NCBI GenBank assembly: GCA_026671195.1
Contig: JAPOHD010000013.1
Coordinates: 1 to 64,000 of the forward strand
Source: Draconibacterium aestuarii
GTDB taxonomy: Bacteria; Bacteroidota; Bacteroidia; Bacteroidales; Prolixibacteraceae
Length of the DNA stretch: 64,000 nt
Reading direction: 5' to 3'
This document shows, one piece after another, positions 1 through 8,366 of the stretch. The translations under genes were made by a program, and so were the position numbers. The notes beneath the pieces are model-generated. The model had not been told where the DNA came from, ran no database searches, and saw only the letters and a list, made by a program, of their open reading frames with translations. Position 1 is the first letter of the stretch, and each line of letters begins with the position of its first letter.

Positions 1-2
1 GC

Positions 3-95
3 AATGAAGACACTATCTCCAAATATGTCAGAGAACAAGGGATCGAAAAGGAATATAAGACTTTGCACAAAGCTCAGCAGTTGGCACTCTTCTGA
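3..95 (+). CDS. C-terminal fragment of an unidentified protein
   Basis: An open frame runs in from the left edge and stops at a TGA, giving the last 30 residues of a protein. The tail is charged (EQGIEKEYKTLHK) and ends QQLALF. Tails of this kind occur on some transposases, but 30 residues are too few to assign a family. A hairpin follows immediately. The rest of the gene lies outside the window. Confidence 0.45.
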   Translation, partial: NEDTISKYVREQGIEKEYKTLHKAQQLALF

Positions 96-120
96 TACCC
101 CGTCTGCTTGCAGCGGGGTA
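96..120. terminator. Hairpin between convergent genes
   Basis: TACCCCG and CGGGGTA form a perfect 7-bp stem, extended by CTG/CAG past a bulged T around a CTTG loop. It starts right after the stop codon of the left-edge gene and ends 3 bases before the end of the converging gene. There is no clear T run, so it may be an imperfect bidirectional terminator or the end of a mobile element. Confidence 0.5.
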
Positions 121-122
121 GT

Positions 123-860
123 TCATTTATCATTCGCTGAGTTGCCGCCTGATTTTTTATGTTTGTTTTTATAAATATTGCGGTAGCCTTTTAGTCGGGC
201 TTCGTTTTTCCAGAAAACATAGCGGCCACAGTTTTTAATTTCGTTGGCAGCCTGTTGCATGTAGTTGTAGGCACGGTCGCGGATAATTTTTACCTGGTGG
301 TCGATTTCTTTTTCGCCATTGGCTTGTGCCAGCACTATTGCCAGTTCGTCGGCAGTAGTAGCTGCCAACGGAAGTAAAGTAGCATCAAAATTAATTAATG
401 CCAATGGTTCGGGGTTGGCTTCGCCCAGGGCAACCGCGTTGCTCAAATCCTGTATCATATCGGCATCGCCCGTTCCGTTGGCTATGTCACTCACTTTTTT
501 TAACAGGCGCTCGTCGTTACGGAAGGCATACCGGAAGGTGTGCAGCAACTGGTCGCGTAGTTCGTAAGCTGCCGGAGCACGCTCTTCCCATTCTTTTTGA
601 GCATCCTGCGGCGTATGCTGTTCGCGTTTCCACATGGCCTCGGCTGTGCGGCAGGCACCGTTGCGCACCGTTAACGAATCGATAGTGGTTTCGGGCAGGC
701 CTGCGCCCGTTAGCCCGGCTTTGTCGTTGAGGCTCCATAAATAAAGGTTCTCACTTTCCTGAATGGCTACGTTAACGGGCATATCAGGTGTTTTCACTTC
801 CTCGGCCGGAATGGCCATAAATGCATCGTAACATGCATCGTAATCTTGTCGGTCTGACAT
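123..860 (-). CDS. Hypothetical helical protein, 245 aa
   Basis: I do not recognise this gene. The product is acidic to neutral, rich in Ala, Glu, Asp and Asn, has no signal peptide or membrane segment, and reads as mostly alpha-helical. A distinctive patch near the C-terminus (about residues 215-230, YVFWKNEARLKGY) is followed by a Lys-rich tail. The gene is visibly GC-richer than its AT-rich surroundings, which may point to separate ancestry. It is transcribed alone, facing the left-edge fragment. A small hairpin (877-893) lies just upstream of the ATG in the leader. Its start has no good alternatives nearby. Confidence 0.7.
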   Translation of the reverse strand: MSDRQDYDACYDAFMAIPAEEVKTPDMPVNVAIQESENLYLWSLNDKAGLTGAGLPETTIDSLTVRNGACRTAEAMWKREQHTPQDAQKEWEERAPAAYELRDQLLHTFRYAFRNDERLLKKVSDIANGTGDADMIQDLSNAVALGEANPEPLALINFDATLLPLAATTADELAIVLAQANGEKEIDHQVKIIRDRAYNYMQQAANEIKNCGRYVFWKNEARLKGYRNIYKNKHKKSGGNSANDK

Positions 861-1020
861 GGTTTTTTGAATTTTGTTCGTATCGGGGATACGAGGTTAA
901 ACATAAGAATAATGTACAATTTATGGCATATAATAAACTTATGCCAATTTGTATTTATGTTTTGTAGCATGTAAACCTGTAGTGGTTTAGGGAGTTATCG
1001 TCTTATTTTATGTGAGGTTG

Positions 1021-1764
1021 TTACTTTGGCAGTTTTTCATCGCTATTATCGATATCCCGAGTAAAAGTTGCTTCGGTGAAAGAAATTGCTCCGGTATTGT
1101 CGGTAAAATCATCTTCTTCGTCATCGTCTTCTTCCTCTTCCCAGTCAAATTTATCGCGGCGGATCATGTATTTCCGGTAATAAAACGCCAGAACCACTCC
1201 CGATATGGCCCCCCACAAATGTCCTTCCCACGAAATTTCGGGTCTTATGGGTAACAATCCCCAAACCATTCCGCCGTAAAGAAATACTACAATTGCCGAA
1301 AGTGTTAAAAGCCGCACGTCGTTACGGATAATTCCGCTTACAAAATGAAAGGCTGCCAAGGCATAAACAACACCACTGGCACCAATGTGCCAGGCTTCCC
1401 TTCCACCCAGCCACACACAAAGTCCCGCCATAATATACATTTGAAAGAATATGCGGTAAGAAATATGCCGGTAGAAATAAACGAGCATGAAAAGCAGTAT
1501 AAAAAACGGAACCGAGTTTGAAACAAGGTGGTTAAAGTCGGAATGAATAAAAGGGGAGAAGAGTACGCCTTGTAAACCATCTAAGTGTAGTGGGAAAACA
1601 CCGAATTCGACAAAACTTAACCCGGAAGTTTGTTCAACGATTTCTACGATCCAAAATACCAAAACAAAAGCCAGTGGAAACAGAAGACTGTGGATAAAGA
1701 TCCGCTTTTCCATTTTGGGATCCAGCTTTTTCGGGTTGCTCGGATAGTATCGGAATAGTCCCAT
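1021..1764 (-). CDS. Rhomboid family intramembrane serine protease
   Basis: This is an integral membrane protease that cuts transmembrane segments of substrates within the inner membrane. Visible family marks are HSDFNHL (residues 74-80, the conserved His/Asn region), GASG with the nucleophile Ser130, and GHLWG with the partner His182, spread over about six hydrophobic segments between residues 25 and 195. Unusual for the family is a long cytoplasmic C-terminal tail (about residues 205-247) with a strongly acidic Glu/Asp run. It lies 13 bases downstream of the threonine aldolase gene on the same strand and may be cotranscribed, though no functional link is evident. Confidence 0.93.
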   Translation of the reverse strand: MGLFRYYPSNPKKLDPKMEKRIFIHSLLFPLAFVLVFWIVEIVEQTSGLSFVEFGVFPLHLDGLQGVLFSPFIHSDFNHLVSNSVPFFILLFMLVYFYRHISYRIFFQMYIMAGLCVWLGGREAWHIGASGVVYALAAFHFVSGIIRNDVRLLTLSAIVVFLYGGMVWGLLPIRPEISWEGHLWGAISGVVLAFYYRKYMIRRDKFDWEEEEDDDEEDDFTDNTGAISFTEATFTRDIDNSDEKLPK

Positions 1765-1777
1765 AATTATTACTTCG

Positions 1778-2896
1778 TTATTTCGATGTCAGAGAAAGAG
1801 GAACCTTGCGCAAAGCATCCGGTTTCTCTTCCTTATTTGAACAGTGAAATGGCAATTCGGTTTTTATTAATTCTTTTATCAATTCAACAAACTCAGTTAT
1901 TTCTTCTTCGGTTGTATCAAACGAAGTCATCCAGCGAACTTCCGATTTAATGTCATCCCACACGTAAAAGAAGAATTTTTTTTGCAGCGGCTCAATAATT
2001 TTTTTCGGAACAATGGCAAAAATGCCATTGGCATTTACCGGTTGCGTAATCTTTATTTCAGGGACTTCAGAAATTTTTTGCTCCAGCAGTTTTGCCATTT
2101 TATTGGAATGATTTGCAGTTTCTTTCCACAAATCGTTTTCAAAGTAGGCTAAAAACTGGGCTCCCACAAAGCGCATTTTCGAGTACAATTGCATGCTTTG
2201 TTTCCTGATGTATTTGGTCATTCCGGTAAGTTCCGGGTTAAAAAACAAAACAGCTTCGCCCAGCATCATCCCGTTTTTTGTGCCGCCAAACGACAGAATA
2301 TCAACGCCACAGTCAACCGTAAATTCGCGGAAATCCATATCGAGTGCAACGGCTGCATTCGAAATCCGTGCACCGTCCATGTGTAAAAACATGTTGTTTT
2401 TATGGGCGAGTTCGGCAAGCGCTTTAATTTCATCAGGTTGGTAAATCGTGCCCATTTCGGTTACCTGCGAAATAGAGATTACTTTGGGTTGCGAGTGGTG
2501 TTCAAAATCGAAACCTTTTAAATGTGGTCGTATCAGTTCCGGGGTTATTTTTCCATTTACCGGTTCGATGGGTAAAAGTTTACAACCCGTAAATTTTTCA
2601 GGCGCACCACATTCGTCTTCCTGGATATGCGCGGTTTCGGCACAAATTATCGAATGGAAACTTTGCGTAACGGTCGACAAACTTAATACGTTTGCTCCGG
2701 TTCCGTTAAAAACAAAAAACACTGCGGTGTTTTCTCCAAATTTTTCTTTAAAAACCGAAATCGCTTTTTGCGTATACGGATCGTTGCCATATCCAACAAC
2801 ATGCCCCTGGTTTGCAGCTTCCATCGCTTTAAAAACCAATGGATGAACACCGGAATTGTTATCGCTGGCGAATCCTTTTCTTGTATTTGTTATCAT
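1778..2896 (-). CDS. ltaE: Low-specificity L-threonine aldolase
   Basis: A PLP-dependent fold-type I enzyme that splits threonine/allo-threonine into glycine and acetaldehyde. The sequence has NGTGAN (64-69) for cofactor phosphate binding, HMDGAR (172-177) with the PLP-contacting Asp, and SFGGTKNG with the Schiff-base lysine Lys207. The length of 372 residues is slightly long for the family because of a Glu/Lys-rich C-terminal tail. It is the first gene of a possible two-gene unit with the downstream rhomboid protease. The assignment to the beta-eliminating lyase/threonine aldolase family is firm; exact substrate stereospecificity is not visible. Confidence 0.92.
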   Translation of the reverse strand: MITNTRKGFASDNNSGVHPLVFKAMEAANQGHVVGYGNDPYTQKAISVFKEKFGENTAVFFVFNGTGANVLSLSTVTQSFHSIICAETAHIQEDECGAPEKFTGCKLLPIEPVNGKITPELIRPHLKGFDFEHHSQPKVISISQVTEMGTIYQPDEIKALAELAHKNNMFLHMDGARISNAAVALDMDFREFTVDCGVDILSFGGTKNGMMLGEAVLFFNPELTGMTKYIRKQSMQLYSKMRFVGAQFLAYFENDLWKETANHSNKMAKLLEQKISEVPEIKITQPVNANGIFAIVPKKIIEPLQKKFFFYVWDDIKSEVRWMTSFDTTEEEITEFVELIKELIKTELPFHCSNKEEKPDALRKVPLSLTSK

Positions 2897-2980
2897 AAAA
2901 ATATAGTTGATTTATTTATTCTTTTGTAACTTCAAAGGGAAATTCTGAATAAAGAAATAAAAATTCAAATTCAATAAAAA

Positions 2981-3652
2981 ATGGAAAACACAATTCCTTT
3001 GTCGCAGAAACTTTATTTATTGGGAATTCATCCTGAAAAGGGCGGTTTGACTTACAGATCGTACACCGCAATGGATTATATTATTATGGGAAGTTTGTTA
3101 ATGGAACTTTACCGCGACAAAAAGATTCGGTTTGAAGCTAAAAGGATAGTGGTTTTAACAACGAAGGCCGATACTGAATTGCACCGCTTTATTTTGGAGA
3201 AAATGAATAAATACAGATCGCCCAGGAAAATCTCGTATTGGATTAACAAATTTAATTCTTCGATGCGTTATATACGGGGGGAGGTGCAAAGCGGACTGAT
3301 TGAAAAGCGCTTGATTCGGGTGTTGTCGAAACGGTTTTTGTTCTTCCGATGGAGAAAGCCGGAACTTGTGAATAAACAGGCGCTTATCCGTTTGAAAACT
3401 GAAATTGAAAGACAGATTTTTTATGGTACAACAAACGAGGATGAACTGATATTTTTATCGTTTCTTGAACCGGGCGGATTTCTTTTCAGAATGTTTCCGG
3501 ACAAGCACAAAAGGAAACAGGCCAAATTGAAATTGAAAGAAATGATGGTTGAAAATCGTGTTTCGTCAGCAGTTGCCGATGCCATTTCGGCGGCACAGGC
3601 TGTGGCAGCATCGGTGGCCGTTAGTGCTGCAGTAAGTTCTTCAGCAAGCTAA
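2981..3652 (+). CDS. GPP34 (Golgi phosphoprotein 3-like) domain protein
   Basis: The N-terminus (SQKLYLLGIHPEKGG, then a helix with MGSLLMELYRDKKI) matches the bacterial GPP34 fold, homologous to eukaryotic GOLPH3/Vps74, which binds phosphoinositides and glycosyltransferases. The function of bacterial members is not established. The domain covers about residues 5-190. It ends in an Ala/Ser/Val-rich tail (193-223) that looks flexible or amphipathic. Only 2 bases separate its stop from the photolyase ATG, so the two are almost certainly translationally coupled. There is no signal peptide; it is expected to be a cytosolic or membrane-peripheral protein. Confidence 0.82.
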   Translation: MENTIPLSQKLYLLGIHPEKGGLTYRSYTAMDYIIMGSLLMELYRDKKIRFEAKRIVVLTTKADTELHRFILEKMNKYRSPRKISYWINKFNSSMRYIRGEVQSGLIEKRLIRVLSKRFLFFRWRKPELVNKQALIRLKTEIERQIFYGTTNEDELIFLSFLEPGGFLFRMFPDKHKRKQAKLKLKEMMVENRVSSAVADAISAAQAVAASVAVSAAVSSSAS

Positions 3653-3654
3653 AA

Positions 3655-4956
3655 ATGAATAAAAAAGTTAATGTATTTTGGTTTCGACGCGATTTACGAT
3701 TAACCGACAACCATGGATTGTTCAGAGCACTTAAAGCAGATTTGCCGGTTCTTCCAATTTTTATTTTCGACACAAAAATTCTTGATAAACTGTACCGGAA
3801 AGCGGATGCACGGGTTGATTTCATTTATAAAAAAGTGAAAGAACTAAAGGAAAAGCTTGAGCTGCAGGGATCGTCGTTAAAAGTTTTTTATTCAACACCC
3901 GAAGAAACGTTTTCGGAGTTATTGAAAGGCTTTGACATTGACACAGTTTACACCAACAAGGACTACGAACCATACGGAATTGATCGGGACAAAAAAGTAG
4001 GAGAACTCTTGGAAAGAGCGGGAGTGGGGTTCCAGTGTTTTAACGACCATGTAATTTTTGAACCCGGTACTATAACCAAAAACAACAACGAACCCTACAC
4101 GGTTTATACGCCCTATTCAAAAAAGTGGCTTGCTGTTTACCAGGATAGTTCAAAGGAATCATACCCTTCCGAGAACTTCGCGGAAGCCTTTTTTAAAACC
4201 CCTCCATTCCAACTGCCGGAACTTGCGGATCTGGGCTTTTCTCCATCCAATGTTGTTTTTCCTGAATTAAAGAAAGATGAACAGTTAATTGAAAATTACG
4301 AGAAATTCAGGGATATTCCGTCAATAAACGGAACTTCAAAACTGGGAGTACATTTACGATTTGGAACCATCAGTATTCGTGAATTAACCGCATTGGCGCA
4401 TCGCTTATCCGAAACTTTTTTAAAGGAATTAATCTGGCGAAATTTCTTTATCGATATTTTATGGCATTTCCCTTATGTAGTTGAAAAGGCATTTAAGAAC
4501 CGTTATGATTTTATCGAATGGCGGAACGATGAAAGGGATTTTGAGTGCTGGTGCGAAGGGAAAACGGGCTATCCGATGGTTGATGCCGGAATGCGGGAAC
4601 TGAATGCCACAGGTTTTATGCACAACCGTGTGCGAATGGTTGTTGCGAGTTTTCTTACAAAACATTTATTAATCGACTGGCGTTGGGGCGAAGCTTATTT
4701 TGCCGAAAAATTACTTGATTATGAGTTGGCATCCAACAATGGTAACTGGCAATGGGCAGCGGGGTGTGGTTGCGACGCAGCACCTTATTTTCGGGTTTTT
4801 AATCCCGAAACCCAACAGAAAAAGTTTGATCCGGAAGGTAAATATATTCATAAATGGATACCCGAGCTGGGTACAGTTGCTTATCCTTCGGCAATAGTCG
4901 ATCATAAAACAGCGCGGGAACGAGCACTTTCTACGTATAAAAAGGCACTAAAATAA
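3655..4956 (+). CDS. phrB: Deoxyribodipyrimidine photo-lyase (cryptochrome/photolyase family)
   Basis: A FAD-dependent enzyme that uses blue light to split cyclobutane pyrimidine dimers. The N-terminal antenna domain begins with WFRRDLRLTDNH (9-20). The C-terminal FAD domain contains KLGVHLRFG, MVDAGMREL, and GNWQWAAG...DAAPYFR (363 onward), where Trp365 matches the inner Trp of the electron-transfer chain. The 433-residue length is normal for class I CPD photolyases. A (6-4) or cryptochrome role cannot be excluded by eye, but the motif set favours CPD repair. It sits directly behind the GPP34 gene and 5 bases before a small membrane protein gene, forming a three-gene unit. Confidence 0.95.
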   Translation: MNKKVNVFWFRRDLRLTDNHGLFRALKADLPVLPIFIFDTKILDKLYRKADARVDFIYKKVKELKEKLELQGSSLKVFYSTPEETFSELLKGFDIDTVYTNKDYEPYGIDRDKKVGELLERAGVGFQCFNDHVIFEPGTITKNNNEPYTVYTPYSKKWLAVYQDSSKESYPSENFAEAFFKTPPFQLPELADLGFSPSNVVFPELKKDEQLIENYEKFRDIPSINGTSKLGVHLRFGTISIRELTALAHRLSETFLKELIWRNFFIDILWHFPYVVEKAFKNRYDFIEWRNDERDFECWCEGKTGYPMVDAGMRELNATGFMHNRVRMVVASFLTKHLLIDWRWGEAYFAEKLLDYELASNNGNWQWAAGCGCDAAPYFRVFNPETQQKKFDPEGKYIHKWIPELGTVAYPSAIVDHKTARERALSTYKKALK

Positions 4957-4961
4957 ATAGT

Positions 4962-5273
4962 ATGAAAAGGCTAAAAAAGATAGTACTAATGATTGCAGGA
5001 CCCGGCGTAATTGTGGTTGAAGCCGTGGCTTTGTTTGTGCATCTTTTTACTACAACAAATGCTAAACCATGGATAATTGGAGGATTGTTTGTTTTCTTTT
5101 TGGTTTTTGTTCCACTCTATTCCGTTGAGTATTTTAAACAGGAATTTAAAAACGAAAGTAAAAAGGCTGTTCAGTTTAAAAAGAAAAAAACACGCACCGA
5201 ATGGCGCGGCGGCAACATTCATGGGAAAGTTCCAACGCAGGAAAAACGACCGGGAAAAATCTTTAATAAGTAG
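4962..5273 (+). CDS. Small membrane protein, 103 aa
   Basis: Not recognised. It has two hydrophobic segments (about residues 7-28 and 36-55) followed by a strongly basic cytosolic tail (about 60-103) rich in Lys and Arg. It starts 5 bases after the photolyase stop and is probably cotranscribed with it. It converges with the glutathione peroxidase gene, with 2 bases between the two ends. The basic tail suggests contact with nucleic acid or acidic lipid heads, but this is inference only. Confidence 0.7.
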   Translation: MKRLKKIVLMIAGPGVIVVEAVALFVHLFTTTNAKPWIIGGLFVFFLVFVPLYSVEYFKQEFKNESKKAVQFKKKKTRTEWRGGNIHGKVPTQEKRPGKIFNK

Positions 5274-5275
5274 TT

Positions 5276-5818
5276 TTACTCTTCTTCATTAAGCCATTCG
5301 ATTATCCGGTTGCTTTTAGGACCTTTAAATGGCGACACAAAATCAATTACTTCGCCATTTTTATTAATTAAGAATTTTTGAAAGTTCCAGGTTACATTGG
5401 CATCCAAAACGCCGTTTTCTTCACTACTTGTCAGCCACTTGTATATTGGTGCTACATTCTCTCCTTCTATTTCGATTTTGGCCATCATTGGGAAAGTAAC
5501 TCCGTATTTTTTTGTGCAGAAGTCATAAATAACATCGTTCCCGGCCGGATCCTGTTTGCCAAAATCGTTACAGGGGAAACCAATAATTTCAAAATCATCA
5601 CCTCCGTATTCTTCGTATAGTTCCTGCAGCTTTTTAAACTGCGGAGTCAACATACATTCCGAGGCCGTATTTACAATCAATACTTTTTTACCTTTTAAAG
5701 TTGAGAAATCGAAGGTTTCTCCCGTAATTGTTTCGGCCGAGAAATCGTACAGTGTTTTGTTTTGTCCCAAAACCTGTGATGCTAAAAACAGTATAAACAG
5801 AAAGATGAATATTCTCAT
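5276..5818 (-). CDS. Glutathione peroxidase-family thiol peroxidase, exported
   Basis: The product reduces peroxides with a cysteine-based active site; bacterial members generally use thioredoxin rather than glutathione. Visible catalytic residues are Cys55 in TASECMLTPQ, Gln89 in FGKQDP, and Trp144-Asn145 in VTWNF, the family tetrad. Residues 1-18 form a signal peptide ending around VLGQ, so it should act in the periplasm. The 180-residue length is normal. It is a single gene facing the photolyase unit. Confidence 0.93.
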   Translation of the reverse strand: MRIFIFLFILFLASQVLGQNKTLYDFSAETITGETFDFSTLKGKKVLIVNTASECMLTPQFKKLQELYEEYGGDDFEIIGFPCNDFGKQDPAGNDVIYDFCTKKYGVTFPMMAKIEIEGENVAPIYKWLTSSEENGVLDANVTWNFQKFLINKNGEVIDFVSPFKGPKSNRIIEWLNEEE

Positions 5819-5904
5819 TATAGTAAGCGTTTAACCATCAATAGTTTTTAAAAATACCATTATTGTTGTTAATAAAAAATACTGGGTATCGTGGCTTATT
5901 TAAT

Positions 5905-5912
5905 TATCTTTG
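5905..5912 (+). promoter_or_regulatory. Candidate -7 box for dnaX
   Basis: TATCTTTG matches the Bacteroidota -7 consensus TAnnTTTG and lies 26 bases before the dnaX ATG. No good TTTG box is visible 19-20 bases upstream, so support is partial. Confidence 0.4.
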
Positions 5913-5937
5913 GCGCACCGAAAGGTGAGAGAAGATT

Positions 5938-7041
5938 ATGGAAAATTTTATTGTATCAGCACGAAAATACAGACCCGATTCGTTTGAGACGGTGGTTGCC
6001 CAGGCATCGATTACAGGAACCCTGAAAAATGCGATTAAAAGCAGCCAGTTAGCTCATGCTTATTTGTTTTGTGGTCCGCGTGGGGTTGGGAAAACCACAT
6101 GCGCCCGTATTTTTGCGAAAACAATAAATTGCACCAATCTAACCAGTGAAACTGAAGCTTGTAACGAATGCGAATCGTGTACTTCGTTCAATACCAACCG
6201 CTCGTTTAATATTCATGAATTGGATGCCGCTTCGAACAACTCGGTTGATGATATTCGAAATCTTACCGACCAGGTTCGTGTTCCCCCGCAAATGGGGAAA
6301 TACAGTGTGTACATCATCGATGAGGTTCACATGTTATCGTCGCAGGCATTTAATGCTTTTCTGAAAACGTTGGAAGAACCGCCGAAGCACGCCATTTTTA
6401 TATTGGCTACCACTGAAAAGCATAAAATCATCCCAACCATTTTATCGCGTTGCCAGATTTTTGATTTTAACCGAATTGGCGTTTCCGATATTTCGGAGCA
6501 CCTGGAATATGTGGCCAAAAGTGAACAAGTGGAAGTTGAAAGCGAAGGTTTGAATGTGATTGCGCAAAAAGCAGACGGTGCTATGCGTGATGCTCTTTCA
6601 ATTTTCGACCAGATTGTAAGTTTTTCGGGTAAGAAAATTACCTACCAGGATGTAATTACCAACCTGAATGTGTTGGACTACGATTATTATTTTAGGCTGG
6701 TTGACGAATTTTTGAAAAACAATGTTACCGAAGTACTGGTTATTTTTAACGATATCCTGAATCATGGTTTCGACGGGCATCATTTTATAAACGGTTTAAG
6801 CAGTCATTTTCGCGATATTTTAGTTTGTAAGGATCCGGTAACCGTTCAGTTACTTGAGGTGGGTGGTGATATTAAAGAGCGTTATAAAACACAGGCGGCT
6901 TCGTGTGAGAGTGCATTTTTACTGGACGCGTTGCAAATTGGCAACGATTGCGATTTAAAATACAAAACAAGTCAGAATAAACGCTTGCTTATTGAGCTGG
7001 CATTGATTCGGATAGCGCAGCTAACCTTAAAAAAAAAATAG
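5938..7041 (+). CDS. dnaX: DNA polymerase III subunit gamma (short dnaX product)
   Basis: Clamp-loader ATPase of the replicative polymerase. The AAA+ module has the Walker A motif GPRGVGKT (47-53 region), a zinc site formed by Cys65, Cys75, Cys78 and Cys81, Walker B IIDE (126-129) and the sensor SRC (170-172). The frame ends TTA AAA AAA AAA TAG at a run of ten A, after 367 residues, which is just past clamp-loader domain III. The same locus continues open in the -1 frame to 7673 and supplies the expected tau-specific region. So this product corresponds to gamma, and a -1 slip on the A run would yield a tau of about 578 residues. A sequencing error or a true frameshift mutation is the alternative. 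Confidence 0.93.
   Translation: MENFIVSARKYRPDSFETVVAQASITGTLKNAIKSSQLAHAYLFCGPRGVGKTTCARIFAKTINCTNLTSETEACNECESCTSFNTNRSFNIHELDAASNNSVDDIRNLTDQVRVPPQMGKYSVYIIDEVHMLSSQAFNAFLKTLEEPPKHAIFILATTEKHKIIPTILSRCQIFDFNRIGVSDISEHLEYVAKSEQVEVESEGLNVIAQKADGAMRDALSIFDQIVSFSGKKITYQDVITNLNVLDYDYYFRLVDEFLKNNVTEVLVIFNDILNHGFDGHHFINGLSSHFRDILVCKDPVTVQLLEVGGDIKERYKTQAASCESAFLLDALQIGNDCDLKYKTSQNKRLLIELALIRIAQLTLKKK
7029..7038 (+). promoter_or_regulatory. A10 slippery run for dnaX frameshifting or slippage
   Basis: Ten consecutive A bases precede the in-frame TAG of the gamma frame. The arrangement contains A AAA AAA in the right register for a -1 ribosomal slip, and a run this long also permits transcriptional slippage, as known for Thermus dnaX. 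One extra A would join the two frames precisely. A weak 8-bp stem with two G-U pairs can be drawn between 7046-7053 and 7072-7079. Confidence 0.6.
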
Positions 7042-7673
7042 CTGAAGAAGAGGATGATATTCTAGAACCAATCTTTTCTGGTATCGATATTCCAACTCAG
7101 TCTGCTACACAAACTTCTGCACCTACCCCACAGGCACCTCCCAAAGAACATGCAGTTTTAAAAACTCCAAAAACAGAGCCGGGAGCAAAACCCAAAAGAA
7201 CTGTACGTAAAGTAGGAACTCATTCTGTTAGAATGGCTTTAAAGGGCGAGTTTAAAGAGGATGAGAAACAACTTTCGGCAATAGAACAGCACAAAATATT
7301 CTCGCAGGCTGATGAAATAGAACCATTTACTGAAGATCAGCTTATCGAAAAATGGAAAGAGTATTTACCACGTCTTGATGATCGTCCGAGCCTAAAAGCA
7401 ACATTGGGTGCGCTTCCAAAACTTGAGGAAGATTATACCCTGATTCTTGAAATTGACAGCCGGATTCAGGACGAATTATTGACAAGTATAAAACCTGAAC
7501 TTGTTTCGTGGTTGCGTAAAGAATTGCATAACGCGAAGATTAATTTAAAAACGGTAATTACTGAGACGGTTCGCGAAAAAGTGGCGTATTCCGATATCGA
7601 GAGATACCAGGAAATGGCTAACAAAAATCCAAATCTGGCATTGCTTAAGCGTAATTTAAATCTGGATTTTTAA
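7041..7673 (+). CDS. dnaX: tau-specific C-terminal part of DnaX (-1 frame)
   Basis: Reading in the -1 frame from the A run gives an uninterrupted 210-residue extension: an acidic start (AEEEDDILEP), a Pro/Thr/Ala/Lys-rich linker over about 60 residues, then a compact folded region (from about 7270) resembling the C-terminal domain of tau that contacts the polymerase core. The first internal ATG is at 7233, inside the linker-to-domain junction, and lacks a convincing ribosome binding site. An independent gene is therefore less likely than a frameshifted continuation. The frame ends in LALLKRNLNLDF, a typical Bacteroidota DnaX tail by my recollection. If the locus is a pseudogene, this would be its distal fragment. 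Confidence 0.75.
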   Translation, partial: AEEEDDILEPIFSGIDIPTQSATQTSAPTPQAPPKEHAVLKTPKTEPGAKPKRTVRKVGTHSVRMALKGEFKEDEKQLSAIEQHKIFSQADEIEPFTEDQLIEKWKEYLPRLDDRPSLKATLGALPKLEEDYTLILEIDSRIQDELLTSIKPELVSWLRKELHNAKINLKTVITETVREKVAYSDIERYQEMANKNPNLALLKRNLNLDF

Positions 7674-7730
7674 GTACGAAACTTACAACAAAGATTTTTT
7701 TGTGTTTGTAATTGTCTCTGTAAATTTTAT

Positions 7731-8366
7731 TTAAGGTGCCAATCTTTTAATTTTCCATTCGTCGTCTGTTTTTTCATAAACAATCCGATCGTGCAAACGA
7801 TTTTCGCGACCTTGCCAAAATTCGAATTTTACAGGTTCTACCAGGTAGCCTCCCCAGTTTTCAGGATAGTCAGGATTTTTACCATTTAATTCTTCAGCAT
7901 ATTCTGCAAACTTATTTTCAAGAAATTCACGCGATTGGACCACCGAACTTTGCTCTGATATTGATGCGGCAATCTGACTTTTTTGAGGCCGCGAATGAAA
8001 GTACTTTTTCGAAATCACCAAACTGGTTTTACAGGCTATACCCGAAATTCTGATCTGGCGTTCCAATTCAGGCCAGAAAAAATGTAAACTGATTTTTGGA
8101 TTGGCTTCTATTGCCATTCCTTTCTCACTCCGATAGTTGGTAAAGAAAGTAAAACCTTCCTGTTCAAAATCTTTTAGCAGAACAATACGCGACTGTGGAA
8201 ATCCATCTTTCCCAACCGTTACCAACGACATGGCGGTAGCATCGCGAATATTTGCTTCCAAAGCCTGATTCATCCAATCCTGGAATTGTTGCACAGGGTT
8301 AGGGGAAATGTTGTGTTCATTTAATTTGGCCTGACTATAGTCGCGTCTGATGTCCTTTAATTTCAT
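7731..8366 (-). CDS. pdxH: Pyridoxamine 5'-phosphate oxidase
   Basis: An FMN enzyme that oxidises pyridoxine or pyridoxamine 5'-phosphate to PLP, the last step of vitamin B6 synthesis and salvage. The FMN-binding stretch RIVLLKDFEQEGFTFFTNY followed by SEKG, the ELERQIRISG strand, and the C-terminal ENRLHDR...W.IKRLAP end are all diagnostic. The 211-residue length is standard. pdxJ lies elsewhere in this window (49089-49802), so two PLP pathway genes are present but unlinked. It is transcribed alone, facing dnaX. Confidence 0.95.
   Translation of the reverse strand: MKLKDIRRDYSQAKLNEHNISPNPVQQFQDWMNQALEANIRDATAMSLVTVGKDGFPQSRIVLLKDFEQEGFTFFTNYRSEKGMAIEANPKISLHFFWPELERQIRISGIACKTSLVISKKYFHSRPQKSQIAASISEQSSVVQSREFLENKFAEYAEELNGKNPDYPENWGGYLVEPVKFEFWQGRENRLHDRIVYEKTDDEWKIKRLAP

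Noticed and set aside
877-893. TCGTATC-GGG-GATACGA hairpin in the leader of the unknown gene at 123-860
   Set aside because: Only 7 bp with a 3-base loop, no neighbouring T run; too small to claim a regulatory role.
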